DNA of 30,468 nt, from contig NW_022204821.1 in NCBI RefSeq assembly GCF_008831285.2, positions 1 to 30,468 of the forward strand, written 5' to 3'. The notes under the pieces are model-generated. The model had not been told where the DNA came from and ran no database searches. It worked only from the letters and a program-made list of their open reading frames with translations. Below are positions 1-11,393 of this stretch, in pieces. The translations under genes and the position numbers were made by a program. This DNA is from Nymphaea colorata. Taxonomy: Eukaryota > Streptophyta > Magnoliopsida > Nymphaeales > Nymphaeaceae. How positions within the stretch are numbered: position 1 is the stretch's first letter; every line of letters begins with the position of its first letter.

Positions 1-361
1 TTACGTCCATTTCTTACTAGTCATTCATATATATTTATCTATTTAAAAACCCAAATTCACCCTTAGTATTACTCATGATTTCATAATAAGAAATAATCAC
101 ATCCAACTGATATGAAAATGACAGTCGTCGCCTTTCATTTGTCATTTTTCAAATCACGCCGTCCTTTTTTCTGTTTTTTTGTATGCCATGACCAATTCGC
201 ATTGAAATGTCTCTCCTTTCACTTTCTCCAGTAAAAGTAACGTCACACCAAAAGCAAGCTTGTCCAAATTAAGGGCATGATGAGCCATACAATATGCATT
301 AAAGTCAACGTTTACAATTTTTCTATTACACTTTTTAAATCATGGTGACAAAAAAAATGTG

Positions 362-578
362 TTTTTTTTTCAAATATTCATTAAAAATGTAAAAAATAAG
401 TCAGTAAAATAGGACCAAAACATTTTTTATTGAAAAACATGACAAAATAAAAAATATTAGAAAAAAGTGAAAAATAACATTTTTTATTGAAAAACATTTT
501 TTTCAAATATTCATTAAAAATGTAAAAAATAAGTCAGTAAAATAGGACAAAAACATTTTTTATTGAAAAACATGACAT
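362..578. repeat. AT-rich direct repeat, two copies with a 133-bp period
   Basis: A block of about 80 bp starting with a T-run followed by CAAATATTCATT occurs at about 362-447 and again at about 495-578, with nearly identical sequence (one c/a difference seen). The shared element TTTTTTATTGAAAAACAT also occurs between the copies. It is non-coding and looks like a local tandem duplication in AT-rich intergenic DNA. Confidence 0.75.
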
Positions 579-949
579 CATTTGGATCCACATTCCATTG
601 ATAAAATACCTATTGGTCATCCTGTTAGTAGCCTTATGAGAGTGATCCACCTTTAAAAGAGTGTCTTCCCAACCAGATTTAAGAACAAGAGGAACTCTTT
701 ATTGATAGTTGTTTTTTCTTTTGAAGTTAGTCTCTCTCCCACACCCAATGGTGGGAGAGACATACTTTTTTTGAAGGATTTCAAAATATAAGTTCTCCCT
801 AAGGAGGCTATGGAGACTTACCCTAGGCTCTCCATGAGCCCAAGTTTCTCTATTGCCTACATACAATATTGAAGTTCAAATTTTCAAAATTATCTTCTAA
901 ATTTTAATTTCTATTTAAAAATAAAAGAGGGGTTAACATATCTTGTTAT

Positions 950-1310
950 TAGATCATTTTTTCTTCCTTCTTTTTTCGTCGTTCTTAATTTATCTTTTTT
1001 TAGAATATTTATCTCTCTGATTATTCTTAAAATCTCTGTTTTACTAATTTCCCTTTCTCTAGTTCTTCTCTCCTTAAAAATCTTTACATCTCTCTCTCTC
1101 TTCTCACAACACACACACACACACATTTTCCTCTTAAACTCTCTTGCTCTTCTACTAGTTTTTCTCTTTATTTCTTTCCTACTTCTTATAAATTTTTATT
1201 TCTCTCTCTCTTAATTTTTTCTTAAAATCTCTTGCTCTTTTACTGGTTTTTCTCTGTCCATATTTTCTCTCTCTTTAAAATCTTTGTATATATCTCTCTA
1301 TCTAACTGTT
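950..1310. repeat. Pyrimidine-rich low-complexity tract with CT and AC microsatellites
   Basis: About 360 bp are dominated by T and C on the plus strand, with repeated TCTCTC, CTCTTGCTCTT and an (AC)n run near 1110-1125. A 71-residue minus-strand open frame here is rich in R, K and E and is a by-product of this composition. Confidence 0.7.
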
Positions 1311-1474
1311 TTGATAAAGGTTTTTGAAATACTTTCGTTTAAAAAGAATTTCCTTCCTTCGCATTATAAAGTTTTAACTTCGTTACCAAGTATTAGACTA
1401 CATATAGGTTGAAGATGATGTTCTGGTGAATATGAAATGCATTGAGAATGAGCTTAGCCATAGGATTAGTTATT

Positions 1475-1560
1475 TGTGGTAAATGTGCTGGGAATGGCCA
1501 AGCCTCGTACCAACAGGCCAGTCCCTTTTTTGTTCTTTTGAAAATAAAAATCATTTTTTA
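1475..1560 (+). mobile_element. Possible fossil end of an LTR related to the downstream element
   Basis: The stretch around 1485-1550 aligns by eye with the last 140 bp of the large LTRs in this window (about 17400-17460). Both share CCTCGTACC, then a TCCCTTT run, then TTTTGAAAA in the same order and at similar spacing. Similarity is about 70 percent over some 60 bp and fades outside it. No matching internal region, TSD or other LTR part was found, so this is a weak call for a remnant of an older related element. Confidence 0.35.
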
Positions 1561-2374
1561 ATACACTCCAGAAACAAAACCTAAACATTTTAGGATGCAA
1601 ATACCCTATTTGCACATAAGGCTATATCAGGCTGGGTGAGGGGTCACATATTGCAATGCTTCCACAATACTTCAATATAAGCAGCATCCTTGAACTTTGA
1701 ATTGTTACTGGCAAATAATTTTATGAATGTGGCCATGGGCATGTTCATGGTTTGGCTTCATACATTTTTGCATGCTTGAAAAGATTAAAGATATTACTTT
1801 CTATGAGATAACACCAAGCTTCCTCTTAACATTGGCGGAGGATTCACTTCATAGGAAATAGAATGAAAATTTTCCAAGTTTCACTTTTACTTGTAGGGGG
1901 GAGGGGTCTTCTATTAAACTAATGGGGTCATTTTGGTCTTTTTGATCATCCTTAGTCCATAACACATGGTCCTTTGTTAGAGGGCCATTACATATAACAT
2001 GCTCCAATAACACACTGTTGCTCACAGCATATAATTATCATCCTCCTCATTCAAGGGCTTTTCTTTTGATAAAATTGGACTTCAGTCTAAAACTTACTAG
2101 AATTGTTCATTTTCATTCATTCTTCTTGTTCATTTTTTTTGTAGGTTTGAAAAATTGTGCTAAGGATATAGTACATCAAAATTTTAGAACATTGAAAGGA
2201 TTTATGTGAACTATGGCTATAGTGGTGTCCTTACTTAGAACAAAGCACAAACTACAATAATGGACAATGTTCCAAGCCTCTTTCGCATAACTTGCACTGG
2301 AAATGTGAGTTGTTTTACAAGATTAGTCACTCAAATTTCTTAGGAATAGAACACACAAGCGTATTAAGCATTTC

Positions 2375-2380
2375 TTTATT
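2375..2380 (-). promoter_or_regulatory. Possible poly(A) signal of the receptor-kinase pseudogene
   Basis: The minus strand reads AATAAA here, about 150 nt downstream of the TAA that ends the kinase frame at 2527. Position and sequence fit a plant near-upstream polyadenylation element. Such hexamers are common in AT-rich DNA, so support is modest. Confidence 0.3.
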
Positions 2381-3099
2381 AGATCCTATACGCAACTGTA
2401 ATTGAACAATGCAAGTGAGAGCTCTCAATGAAAGCAATCAAACTACATTTCCACCTCCAACTATTTCAGCCAATGGCTGGTCGCACCTTGGAATTAAATC
2501 TCATTGTATCTATGGATATGTTTGAATTATCCTTCTATCGTTCTTGTTTTCTGTCGTATCCTTCTCAGCCCTACAACCACTTCCTTCATGTCCATTTTCT
2601 CATTTGGAGACACGCTTGAACATCACAAGCCTATCTCCATGAACATCACCAGCAGCTCATTCATAGCAGCTGATCTTTCAGTTGAAGTAGTGTTGCTTTC
2701 GTTCAAAACATGGCTGTCAATGACATCCGAAATTGCAACAGGAAATGCTTCGGCCACCCATTGCCTCAAACTAAATTCCCCATCAAACTGTTCATCAGTA
2801 GGCTTTTTTCCTATAAACACCTCAAGGATGAGAATTCCGTAGCTGTAGACATTGGCTTTGGCTGACACCTTTCTGGCTATCCCAAATTCTAATTCAACCA
2901 CTCAACAAGATTAGACATGATTAGCAAGCACAATATAATTGGCTAATGCTCATCTATGACACAATTGCATTAATTGGTTTTGGGCAAGAGGCCTGGAAAT
3001 TAATGGACCTAAGATCAATTGAACCTCCAATCCTGCCTTTCTCTTGTCGTATTCTCATATATAAATCTAAAAAAGAATACAAGACTATGATTTAGAACT

Positions 3100-3417
3100 A
3101 GACGCGGTTATCGGGCCAGGTACCCGATGGGTACCCCGCCCAATTGGGCCCGGGTCCGAGCCCGCATGATAATGTGTCGGGTCGGCCCGGGTCAGCCCGA
3201 CGAGGTCCCGATCCATCCCGATAACTTTTAAATATTAATTTTATTTTATTAATCATATATATTGTTATTTAAAATACATTTTATATTCAAAAGAATTTAT
3301 TTTATATTTAAAAAATATTTTTTTATGTTACCGGACTGGGCCTAGGCTCGGATTTTGGACATTAGGCCGGCCTGGACCCGGTTCTTATCAGGCCGGGCTG
3401 GCCCAATGCTCAGGTAT
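3100..3417. mobile_element. GC-rich insert with 10-bp flanking direct repeats (candidate non-autonomous transposon)
   Basis: A sharply GC-rich block with repeated CCCGG, GGGCC and CGGGTC words interrupts AT-rich intron DNA. It has GC-rich ends (3103-3215 and 3330-3410) around an AT-rich core. The 10-mer ATTTAGAACT stands immediately outside both ends (3090-3099 and 3418-3427), as expected for a target-site duplication. Only a short imperfect inverted match (TGGGCCAG-like against CGGGCCAG) is visible near the ends. The superfamily is uncertain; an 8-10 bp duplication points to a hAT- or Mutator-like origin. Confidence 0.5.
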
Positions 3418-3892
3418 ATTTAGAACTCAAGTCTTATATATATGATATTCAAGTGCTCTTAAAAGAATTCAAACATGTATCCTGGATTATTAGCCATTCT
3501 TAAGCCATTAGGTAGAAAGGTATTTATGATTAGGATTCTTTTATAACTTCTGTTAAAAGAAGAAGATCAATTGAAGATTCTTGTCTGTTGAGGACATGCA
3601 AACAACAGACGTGTACATGAGGACAAAACAATGCAAAAACTAGCATGCAACACCATAATCCATACGAAGAATGAATGCATTGTCCATGTAAAATAGTTTA
3701 ACAGTTTAACAATGACCTTTACATTATTGAGCTAGGAACCACTTGTGCATGTCTTTATGTGTGAACTACCAAATCATGATGATTAGATGGATCATGGGTG
3801 TTTTCACATCAATTAATATATTTATTGATCTTATATTGCAAACCACAGAAGAGTGTAATTAGTTAAACCACATAAGTCAGGACTAAATTATA

Positions 3893-3920
3893 TGTATATA
3901 TATATATATTCATTGGGCTA

Positions 3921-3991
<71 letters not shown>
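3893..3991. repeat. (TA)n microsatellite with a duplicated flank
   Basis: An uninterrupted (TA)n run spans about 3923-3991, with a shorter one at 3893-3909. The sequence ATTCA(T/G)TGGGCTACCTAT follows both runs (about 3908-3925 and 3990-4007), so the array grew together with its flank. The open frame of tyrosine and isoleucine over it is an artefact. Confidence 0.9.
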
Positions 3992-3994
<3 letters not shown>

Positions 3995-4146
3995 GTGGGC
4001 TACCTATGTTACTGATGACTCCTTTTCTTATGGTTGCCAAAACATTGGCTATCATCAATGCATTTTTTTGCGATGTTTTAAACAATACAAAAAAAAAAAG
4101 CTTAGTCAGCTGATTTCAGTATAAATAAATAAATGAATGAATATAT

Positions 4147-4190
4147 ATAGAGAGAGAGAGAAAGAGAGGGAGAAAGAAAGAAAGAGAGAG
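4147..4190. repeat. GA-rich simple repeat
   Basis: A run of AGAGAG and GAAAGAAAG motifs inside the pseudogene intron. It is low complexity with no other signal. Confidence 0.75.
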
Positions 4191-7075
4191 TCCACTAGGA
4201 CTGGCAAACCACCCACTCTCTCTTTGTCTCTCTTTATCTCACCTCATCACCTCTCTGCCCCCTCCCATGCAATTCTCATCGTCTTTGACTTGTATATGAC
4301 CGTGAGAGCATTTTTGAGGAGAAAGAGAGTGTGTTCACACATGCACACACCCATATAAGAACTCAAAGCCAGGCCTGGTTGACTAAAGAAACAGTTCAGG
4401 CAATTATACTCACACTTATAGAGACACAAAATTTATAAAAAGATAGAAAAATAAGAGATAGTACGTACCTGGTGCAATGTATCTGGTGGTTCCAAGAGTG
4501 GCTGTAAGAGTAGAAGAATTCAGACCAATTAGATTTTTTGCAATGCCAAACTCACTGAGGTATGCTGTCATGTTCTCATCTAGAAGCACCATTACTTGGC
4601 TTTAGATCACAATGAACTATAATCTCCGAGAAACCATGGTGAAGATATTCTAGAGCATAAGCCACATCAATCATGATGTCCAATCTCTGAAAGAGATTCA
4701 AATCATGGCCACCTGAATGTAGACAGACTTCTAGGCTCCCAAGTGGCATGTATTGGAGAACTAAAGCCTTGAAATCTCTACTAGAGAAAGACGTAATGAC
4801 TTTAACGAGGTTTCAGTGCCTAATTTGGCGCATGACAATGCCCTCGATGTCAAAACTTTTAGATGCTCCCTTAAATGACAAATTAAGGACCTTAACAGCC
4901 ATTGTCATTCCATCTGCTAGAATTCCTTTGTACACTGAACCAAAGCTTCCATTCCCAAGAAAATTTGCATTACTGAAGTTGCTGGTTGCATGCAATAGCT
5001 CTCTTTGCGAAATCACTGGAAGTGTAATTCCTCATAATATGTCAATGTCATCAGGATGTTTCAATAATCTCCTCTTTCTATAGCATGAGATACCAATGAA
5101 TGTGCAAACAATGACCAAAAGTGCTGAGCCTCCAAGTGTGCAAGCAGCAATGACTCTAGCTGCATTGCTCTTACTTTGCCTCTCTATTTTGTCTATGCAC
5201 AATGGGACACGGAATTTGGGAGCTCCACATAGTGCATAGTTCCCTAGGAATGACTTGACAGAAAGGTTTGCAAACTTTCCACCACTTGGAATCTCTCCTT
5301 CCAATAGATTGAAGGATAAGTCCAAGACCTTGATGTATCGAAGTTTTTCCCATGATTTTGCTATCTCACCCGAAAGCTTGTTGTGGGAAAGGTCAACAGT
5401 TTCAACGTTTACCATGTTGTTCAGGAATGTGACCATCAAATGTGTTATAAGAGAGGTTCAAATGCTCTAGCATTCGGAGCTTTGATAATGATGCAGGCAA
5501 CTCTCCACTCACCTTGTTTGCAGAGATATCCATGTTTACCATCATGGCTAAATTTCCGAGATTTAGAGGGAGGTGACCAGTGAAAGAGTTGTCTTGCAAG
5601 TATAGCTCCAACAATTCCTTCAACTCACAGACACCAGACGGTAGTGTTGTTGACCAATTGTTTGAACTTAGATCCAGCGCTTGCAACCTAGTGAGATTAG
5701 AGCTTGAAATGGACCCAATTAGCAAGTTGTGTTTAATAGAAAAAACATACACGCTGACCTACTGGTAACGTGAGTCTGGAATTGGACCTTCTAATGCATT
5801 GCCCAAAAGGCCTAATCCCTGTAACCTGTTCATTGATCCTATATTTGATGGAATAAGCCCTTTTATTTTGTTGAAACTGAAATCTAAGACAATTAACTTG
5901 GTCAAGTTGGCTAAGGTCAATGGGATTGTACCTTCAATCAGATTAGAGGAAAGGTAAAGTCTCCACAAGGTGGTTGTCAGGTTGTGTGACAGAACAACTT
6001 CCTCTAGTAGTTGACAGTTGGTGAAGGATGTGAGAATGGAGAGCTCATGGTTGCCAGGGACATTGGTCAACATATTGTGATCGAGGTACAAGCACCTGAT
6101 TTGTGACAGACTACGTAATTCTAATGGTATCGGACCACTAAATTTATTGTTGTCAGCAGTTAGAACTCTACGACTTGTTGCAATACAAAGAGAAGCCGGG
6201 AGAGGGCCATCAAAATTGTTTTCACCCATATAGAGTTGTTGGAGATTGGGCAGGAAAGTGTCAGCATCTTTTGGGAGATGCCTTGTTAGTTGATTGGCTG
6301 CAAAACTCAAACCCTGAAGAGTAGATAGGTCAAGCTCTTAGGCAGTGTACTAGTGAGATTGTTCATTTCCATGTTAAAGCCCATCAAGTGGGTTAGGCTT
6401 CCCAACTCATGAGGAAATTTCCCCTGTATCTGATTTTGGGCAATACTAAACCACTCCAATTTTGTGAGATTAGCCAAAGCAACTGGAATGGTGCTGGTCA
6501 GCCTACTATCACCAATGTGTAGGCGCTTGAGTTCTAACAAACTGCTTAGAAACTTTGGGATGCTTCCATAGAATTGGTTATATCATGCTGACAGTATTTG
6601 GAGACCTCGACAATGGCTCAGTGTTTGTGAAATCAACCCCTCAAAATTGTTTTTTTCTTATAGAAAGATTTTTTAACAGAGGGAGACTACTAAACTAAAC
6701 GAGAAGGTGACCATGGAAATTGTGGTTTGAGAGATGAGGAACTTGTAAGAAGGAGAGATTGCTGATGTATGGGGAGATAGTACGTCCAAGTGCCTTTTCG
6801 GAGAGGTTCAGAGCAACTAACCTTTGTGAACCATGACTGCATGAAACTTCATTCCAGTCACATAAAGAGATATTGGAGTTCCAATTTGATAACACGTTAT
6901 AAGGGTCTTTAGTGACAAGGGATTTGAAAGACAGCAATGCGAATTGATAAGTCACATTGCTCAGAAAAACAAGGGCAGAGGGCACATCCCCTTGGCCGAG
7001 AACCACAATCAAGGTGAAGGAGGACAAACACAAAAGAAAGACGAGCAGCTGAGGTGACCGACCGGTGGTGGCCAT

Positions 7076-9222
7076 GCCTGTCCAATTTGTTATGCAGAAC
7101 ATGCATGAGCAGGAATTCAAGGTCGTCCATTTATGTATAGATTCTCTTCTAGAAAATTTGTCCTTTTCTATTATATTCTTCAATTCATTTTTTTCTGAAA
7201 GGAAATTTGGATTTTTTATTTTTTTCTTCATCCAAAGATGCGATAATATTCAAAAGTCAGGTTCAGACCTAAGGCTTATCTCTGATCCAAATATGATGAG
7301 GATTAAGTAGAATGTCCTACCGAAGACCTCCAAAGAATTGACTAATATTCAGTGAGTCAGCTGCATTTATCGCTGAGCTACTCCGGCCAGTGTATTGAAT
7401 GCCAAAGGCTTCAATGAGTCAATCTAAGTAAATGTGCTGTGCAGCGCATAGCCATTACACTCATCAGGCTTTGAATCTCCTAATGAATATTGTGAGCTCC
7501 CCATAAAAAAATTTTCAAGAATTGACTCAACTATCAGGGCAACTTGAATAATGTAGAAATGTTCAAGATAGGACAGGGAATACTTGACATGTATTAACTC
7601 CATATTTAGTGGCAGTTAGTAGGAGGGCCCAAAAAACTTTAATCACTCAACTACTAGCAAAAATACCATTCTGACGGGGCGGCGATTTATCAATTAATAT
7701 TCTAGCCCATCAACCAGGCCGACTATAGGGAAAAGTTTAAAGTAGCATATTTGTGCACCACACGCTGTAGATCGATATCTCATTTTCCTTCTGGTTGTCG
7801 CATTTGATTAGGTAGTATTTGATAGCCTCCATTTCGAGTCTGCATTGTAAGATCTTCAGTCTAAACAAACTAAGGATCTTAGTAATGTGGATCTTATATC
7901 ATGTAAAAAACTATGGATTTAAAGTCGGATGGATGGGGGTGTTCAAGCCAAAATTCAGATATTTGAAATCTTGGTGATCTCAGGTCACTGTGGGTCTCAA
8001 ATTTGCAGTGAAACACACACACCCTTAGTTCCAACGACATTTAATGTGAGGAACAACAAGCATCACTCTATCTGATCAAGGGACAAGTTATCATAGTAAA
8101 AATTAAGTTCTTCCCCCTTTAATTTATACATACTTCCACATCCCAAAGCTTTTCCAGTAAGATGGTAAGAACTTCTTTGCATCCATATATATGTATGTGT
8201 GTGTTGTGCGTAGTGCCTAGCTGTCCATAACCAAAAAGGTAACAACATGTTGCGTTTAGTCGTTGTAAATTTCTTCCCAAATCCACACATATTTTATTGA
8301 TAATGGGCACTGCATGCCCTATATTAATTCAAAATAAGTCTATTTTTCAGTTTTCTAATTATTTAAATAACATGCCAATTAGAAGCCGAGTGAGTAGCAC
8401 TGACCAATGCATTTTGTACAGTTGATACAATTAGTCCGTAGGATCAGCTGATTGCTGGACTAAAAATAATATAACAGGTTTGAAGATCTTTTGCTGCTTT
8501 AGTTCTTGTCTGGATCTCATCCTCCTCGTCAAGCTTGACCTGTTTAATTAGCATGCATTACCTGTTTGGTTGGCCTTGTTGTGCAGGTTGAGTTCCCTTA
8601 TTCTTGATGGTATCCAACTAAAAAGTAGATATGCAGCCAAGAGAATATATTCAAAACCTGACCAGTCTTCAATATTGCTTATTTTGCATAGATTTGGCAG
8701 CTAACAAGCGCCATCAATCTGGATTATTGCATAAATGAACACTACTGACTTCCTTAAGCTTCACCTTTCTATGGTGAAAGGTCACACTAAACTTGTATTT
8801 TGACTGCACTCACATGTCAATTTTTGGCATTGCTCTTCTTCTTTTGAAATTCCATTTAAATGAATGTAATGCTCCCAACATTTTTTATAACTCAATTTCG
8901 TGTGGTTTTAGAAATGGAAGATTTGGAGTGCCTAAAACCATGTTTCCTCATTCCTACCAAAGTAGTTGTGCATGAGTTGGTACAAAATATATATGGAGCC
9001 GGTCCCTTCCTTTCCATTGTTAGTTAATTATTTCCACTCAGGTAAATTGGTCCAAAGAATGAATTATGCCGAGTTCTTGTTGAACCAAGCAGCTCATGAT
9101 TTGACTTGATTTGGTTTGTATCAAGCTTGTTTAATTAGTTTGAGTTTAATGAGTTGTTGAACTAACCTCCATTAAATAGCATTTGACCCAAGTGAAAATC
9201 AAGCGTTGATATTATCTGGCAG
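7076..9222. other. Upstream region of the receptor-kinase pseudogene, no gene seen
   Basis: No open frame here looks coding. The interval 7325-7650 resembles 10385-10600 (shared words such as AATTGACT, CTTGAC(G/A)T, GGCCCAA and CACT(T/C)A(A/C)T in the same order), so it belongs to the same duplicated intergenic family. The remainder (7660-9222) is ordinary AT-rich DNA with no promoter I can defend. Confidence 0.5.
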
Positions 9223-10075
9223 TGTTTAATTTGGCACTGTCATTTATTGCTTACTTATCATTTTAATTAGCTGTTCTTCTTTTACCAATTTCTTGTTGAA
9301 GCTTACAATTCACCTCGTGAAAGGCTCAATGTCTTGCCTCTTGCCTTAAATGCCTTTAACGGCCAATTAAATTTATTGGTTTTCTGTCTTTTTTTAATGC
9401 TGAAAATATGGGAGAAAAGTGTTCAAGGATTTCATAGTTGGGTGACCCGGAGGTGTATTTCATCCTACTGTCTAATGACCTTAGCGTGAGGCTACGCACA
9501 GTGAAATGTATAAGAATTTTACAAAAATATGTTCATGCTTTGATGGGTGGCAAAAACATACTACTGTTCTCAATTATGTTTTCTGCAATGGTCGAGGCAG
9601 GGCTGGTAGGCCACTAGTATCCATTTCAAACTCCTTTGGTGTCAACTCTTGTGGTGCAAAAAGTGACACCAACATACAAGTTGAAGCCTAAAGCACCAGA
9701 AAAGAAGTCCTGGAACCCTTTTTCTCTGGTCTTCACTCAAGCAGCGGGAATAGTCTCCCGGTGTCCCGAAACAAGCCGTTAGTTGAAACTGTATATTTTG
9801 AAATTTCATCAAAAGTCTAAAGTTGTTTTTGTAAAAGCTTCATTCCTTTGCTTTTAAGGCACCGTGTCTAAGCTGAAGATGTTGTGGGTCAATACACGAA
9901 AGTGTATAGGATCAAGTTCAAGCTAAAACCTAAAGGGAATATCCAAATCAAGGTTTTGACTCAAATTATTATTCTTAATTAAGTGGTATATATATATATA
10001 GGGGAAGTGAATGCTGCCGAATGCCATATCAATAAAATTTAGAAATTTGTTGCTAAAAAGTAAATAGTCATCCAC
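9223..10075 (+). repeat. Degenerate tandem duplication, copy A
   Basis: Copy A runs from the GTTTAATTTGGCACTGTC region to about 10075. It matches copy B (10076-12393) in three ordered blocks: the AAGCTTACA..TTCACCTCGTGA..GGCTCAATG block (about 9297 versus 10181), the AGAATTTTACAAAAATATG block (about 9510 versus 11712), and the CAAGTTCAAGCT..AAAGGGAATAT block ending in a TA repeat (about 9915 versus 12171). Copy A lacks the 10464-11393 insert of copy B. It directly abuts copy B, which points to an old unequal exchange. Confidence 0.7.
9506..9691 (+). other. Short open frame paralogous to 11708-11890, unidentified
   Basis: This 61-codon frame is homologous at DNA level to the 60-codon frame at 11708-11890, and both end in QVEA. 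The aligned nucleotides are read in different frames between the two copies over much of their length. In the frame used by copy B, copy A is interrupted by TAG near 9617. Differences are spread without a third-position bias as far as can be judged by eye. I do not recognise a protein family; it may be non-coding or a fragment of an old exon. Confidence 0.25.
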
Positions 10076-10463
10076 CATAAATTTGGCATTGTTGTTTATT
10101 ACTTGTTATTTTAATTAGTTGTATGTTCTTAATTTATGTCTTTTTGTTTTGAAATACATATTTTACCAATTTCATTTTGAAGCTTACACTTCACCTCGTG
10201 ATGGGCTCAATGTCTTGCTTCTTGCCTTAAATGCCTTTAACGGCCAATTAAAGTTTTTGGGACTTTATCTTTTTTTAATACTTGAATGATTGAATAAAAA
10301 TGTCCAAATATGTCATGATAAAAAAATAGGTTCAGGATGAAGGTTTAAATTTAAATTTATTGGCACACAATTAAGGGTCCTCTTGAAACCTTCCAACGAA
10401 TTGACTCGTGCTGAGTACGCTGAATTTAGTGCGGAGGGGTCATAGACATTTATGGCTCACTTA

Positions 10464-10923
10464 CTCTCACATTCTCAATGTCAATGCTTGGAAGTTTGAC
10501 AGAATTGGAAATGCTTGACGTTTATTGACTCAATGCATATTGTTGGTGGGTATTTAAAAGAGGCCCAAGGAATTTTATCACCCACTTACTCACAATTGGA
10601 GTCTAGTAAGGGCATTGAAGGGAGTTCTTTAAACTAATTTGTTTGGGAACCGCAAGCTTTGAATCAATCTCTCTCGTTCCTTGTATGATAGTTTGTCCCA
10701 TTTAGCTACTTGTAACAAGCATTTGATGTCATGTTAACCAGGGGTGGAGCCAGGATTTTTTTAGGGGCGGTCCTAATAGTCCAACCTTTGGATCTGGGTA
10801 GGGCCAAACTGAATTCGAATCCAAACAAGACATGGTGCAACTAACAATTTTTCATTTTTTCAGTGTATTTTTTTTCTTCAATTGGCTGGGGTGGGGTCAT
10901 GGCCTAGGTGGCCCTCCCCCTCC
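10464..10923 (+). repeat. 460-bp tandem duplication, unit 1
   Basis: The unit begins CTCTCACATTCTCAATG and recurs exactly 460 bp downstream (10924) with only scattered differences, for example A/G at 10512 versus 10972. The unit includes a truncated copy of the MITE that is complete in unit 2, starting at 10739. High identity shows that this duplication is much younger than the copy A/copy B duplication around it. Confidence 0.9.
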
Positions 10924-11383
10924 CTCTCACATTCTCAATGTCAATGCTTGGAAGTTTGACAGAATTGGAAGTGCTTGACGTTTATTGACTCAATGCATAT
11001 TGTTGGTGGGTATTTAAAAGAGGCCCAAGGAATTTTATCTCCCGCTTACTCACAATTGGAGTCTAGTAAGGGCATTGAAGGGAGTTTTTTAAACAAATTT
11101 GTTTGGGAACCGCAAGCTTTGAATCAATCTCTCTTGTTCCTTGTATGATAGTTTGTCCCATTTAGCTACTTGTAACAAGCATTTGATGTCATGTTAACCA
11201 GGGGTGGAGCCAGGATTTTTTTACGGGCGGGCCGAATAGTCCAACCTTTGGATCTGGGTAGGGCCAAACTGAATTCGAATCCAAACAAGACATGGTGCAA
11301 CTAACAATTTTTCATTTTTTCAGTGTATTTTTTTTTTCAATTTGCTGGGGTGGGGTCATGGCCTAGGTGGCCCTCCCCTTCCC
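10924..11383 (+). repeat. 460-bp tandem duplication, unit 2
   Basis: This is the second unit of the near-identical tandem pair. The junction at 10920-10930 lies in a C/T-rich CCCTCCCTCTCAC stretch that matches both CCTTCCCTCTG at the end of the MITE (about 11380) and CTCTCAC at the start of unit 1. Short microhomology at the breakpoint is therefore likely. Confidence 0.9.
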
Positions 11384-11393
11384 TCTGCCCCTG
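11199..11393 (+). mobile_element. hAT-like MITE, about 195 bp, non-autonomous
   Basis: The element starts CAGGGGTGGAGCC and ends GAGG-type CCCTCTGCCCCTG, giving imperfect terminal inverted repeats of the form CAGGGGNNGAG. It is flanked by ATGTTAAC (11191-11198) and ATGTTGGC (11394-11401), a 6-of-8 match of the 8-bp length typical of hAT elements. It has no coding capacity. Unit 1 of the tandem duplication holds the same element from 10739 but without its last bases. Confidence 0.6.

Larger units (their letters stand above)
579..2374. other. Intergenic DNA with no convincing gene
   Basis: No coding region can be supported here. The stretch 950-1310 is strongly pyrimidine-rich on the plus strand, with CT and AC microsatellite runs (for example 1090-1130). 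The open frames across it are low-complexity translations. A possible decayed LTR end lies at about 1475-1560 and is listed separately. Nothing recognisable is seen in 1600-2374 apart from the downstream flank of the kinase pseudogene. Confidence 0.6.
2889..4468 (-). other. Intron of the receptor-kinase pseudogene (1580 bp)
   Basis: On the minus strand exon 1 ends CACCAG and the intron opens GTACGTAC at 4468. It closes with TTAG at 2889, and exon 2 opens AATTTGGGATAGCC. Joining the exons keeps the kinase frame through the activation-segment APE region (IAP then E), as is usual for the single kinase intron of LRR-XII receptor kinases. It contains a GC-rich insert (3100-3417), a TA microsatellite (3893-3991) and a GA-rich stretch (4147-4190). 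The junction has outlived the reading frame. Confidence 0.8.
2527..7075 (-). pseudogene. LRR receptor-like serine/threonine kinase pseudogene (LRR-XII type)
   Basis: Related functional proteins are plasma-membrane receptors that sense ligands with outer leucine-rich repeats and signal through an inner kinase. The frame opens at 7075 with a signal peptide (hydrophobic LLVFLLCLSSFTLIVVL) and an LRR N-terminal cap (NWN...CDWNEVSC). Many LxxLxLxxNxLxGxIP repeats follow to about 5250, then an LRR cap (FLGNYALCGAP), a membrane segment (about 5080-5150) and a kinase: glycine loop [11 protein letters not shown] at 4924-4956, lysine in AVKVL at 4891-4893, HCDLKPSN at 4591-4614 (non-RD). The DFG motif reads EFG (4545-4553). 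One phase-1 intron, 2889-4468, splits the kinase. Breaks: degenerate repeats 6541-6694, frameshift near 6310-6340, TAG 5759, frameshift near 5402-5440, TGA 5032, TGA 4813, an extra base near 4588, and TGA 2623 in exon 2 before the natural-looking TAA at 2527-2529. It is clearly non-functional as read. Confidence 0.9.

Noticed and set aside
911-1126. Charged 71-residue minus-strand frame
   Set aside because: It follows from the CT-rich repeat; no domain or splice support.
3892-4113. Open frame of alternating tyrosine and isoleucine
   Set aside because: It is the translation of the (TA)n microsatellite.
8063-8310. Two overlapping minus-strand frames of 63-75 codons
   Set aside because: No motif, no splice signals, overlapping in different phases; treated as chance.
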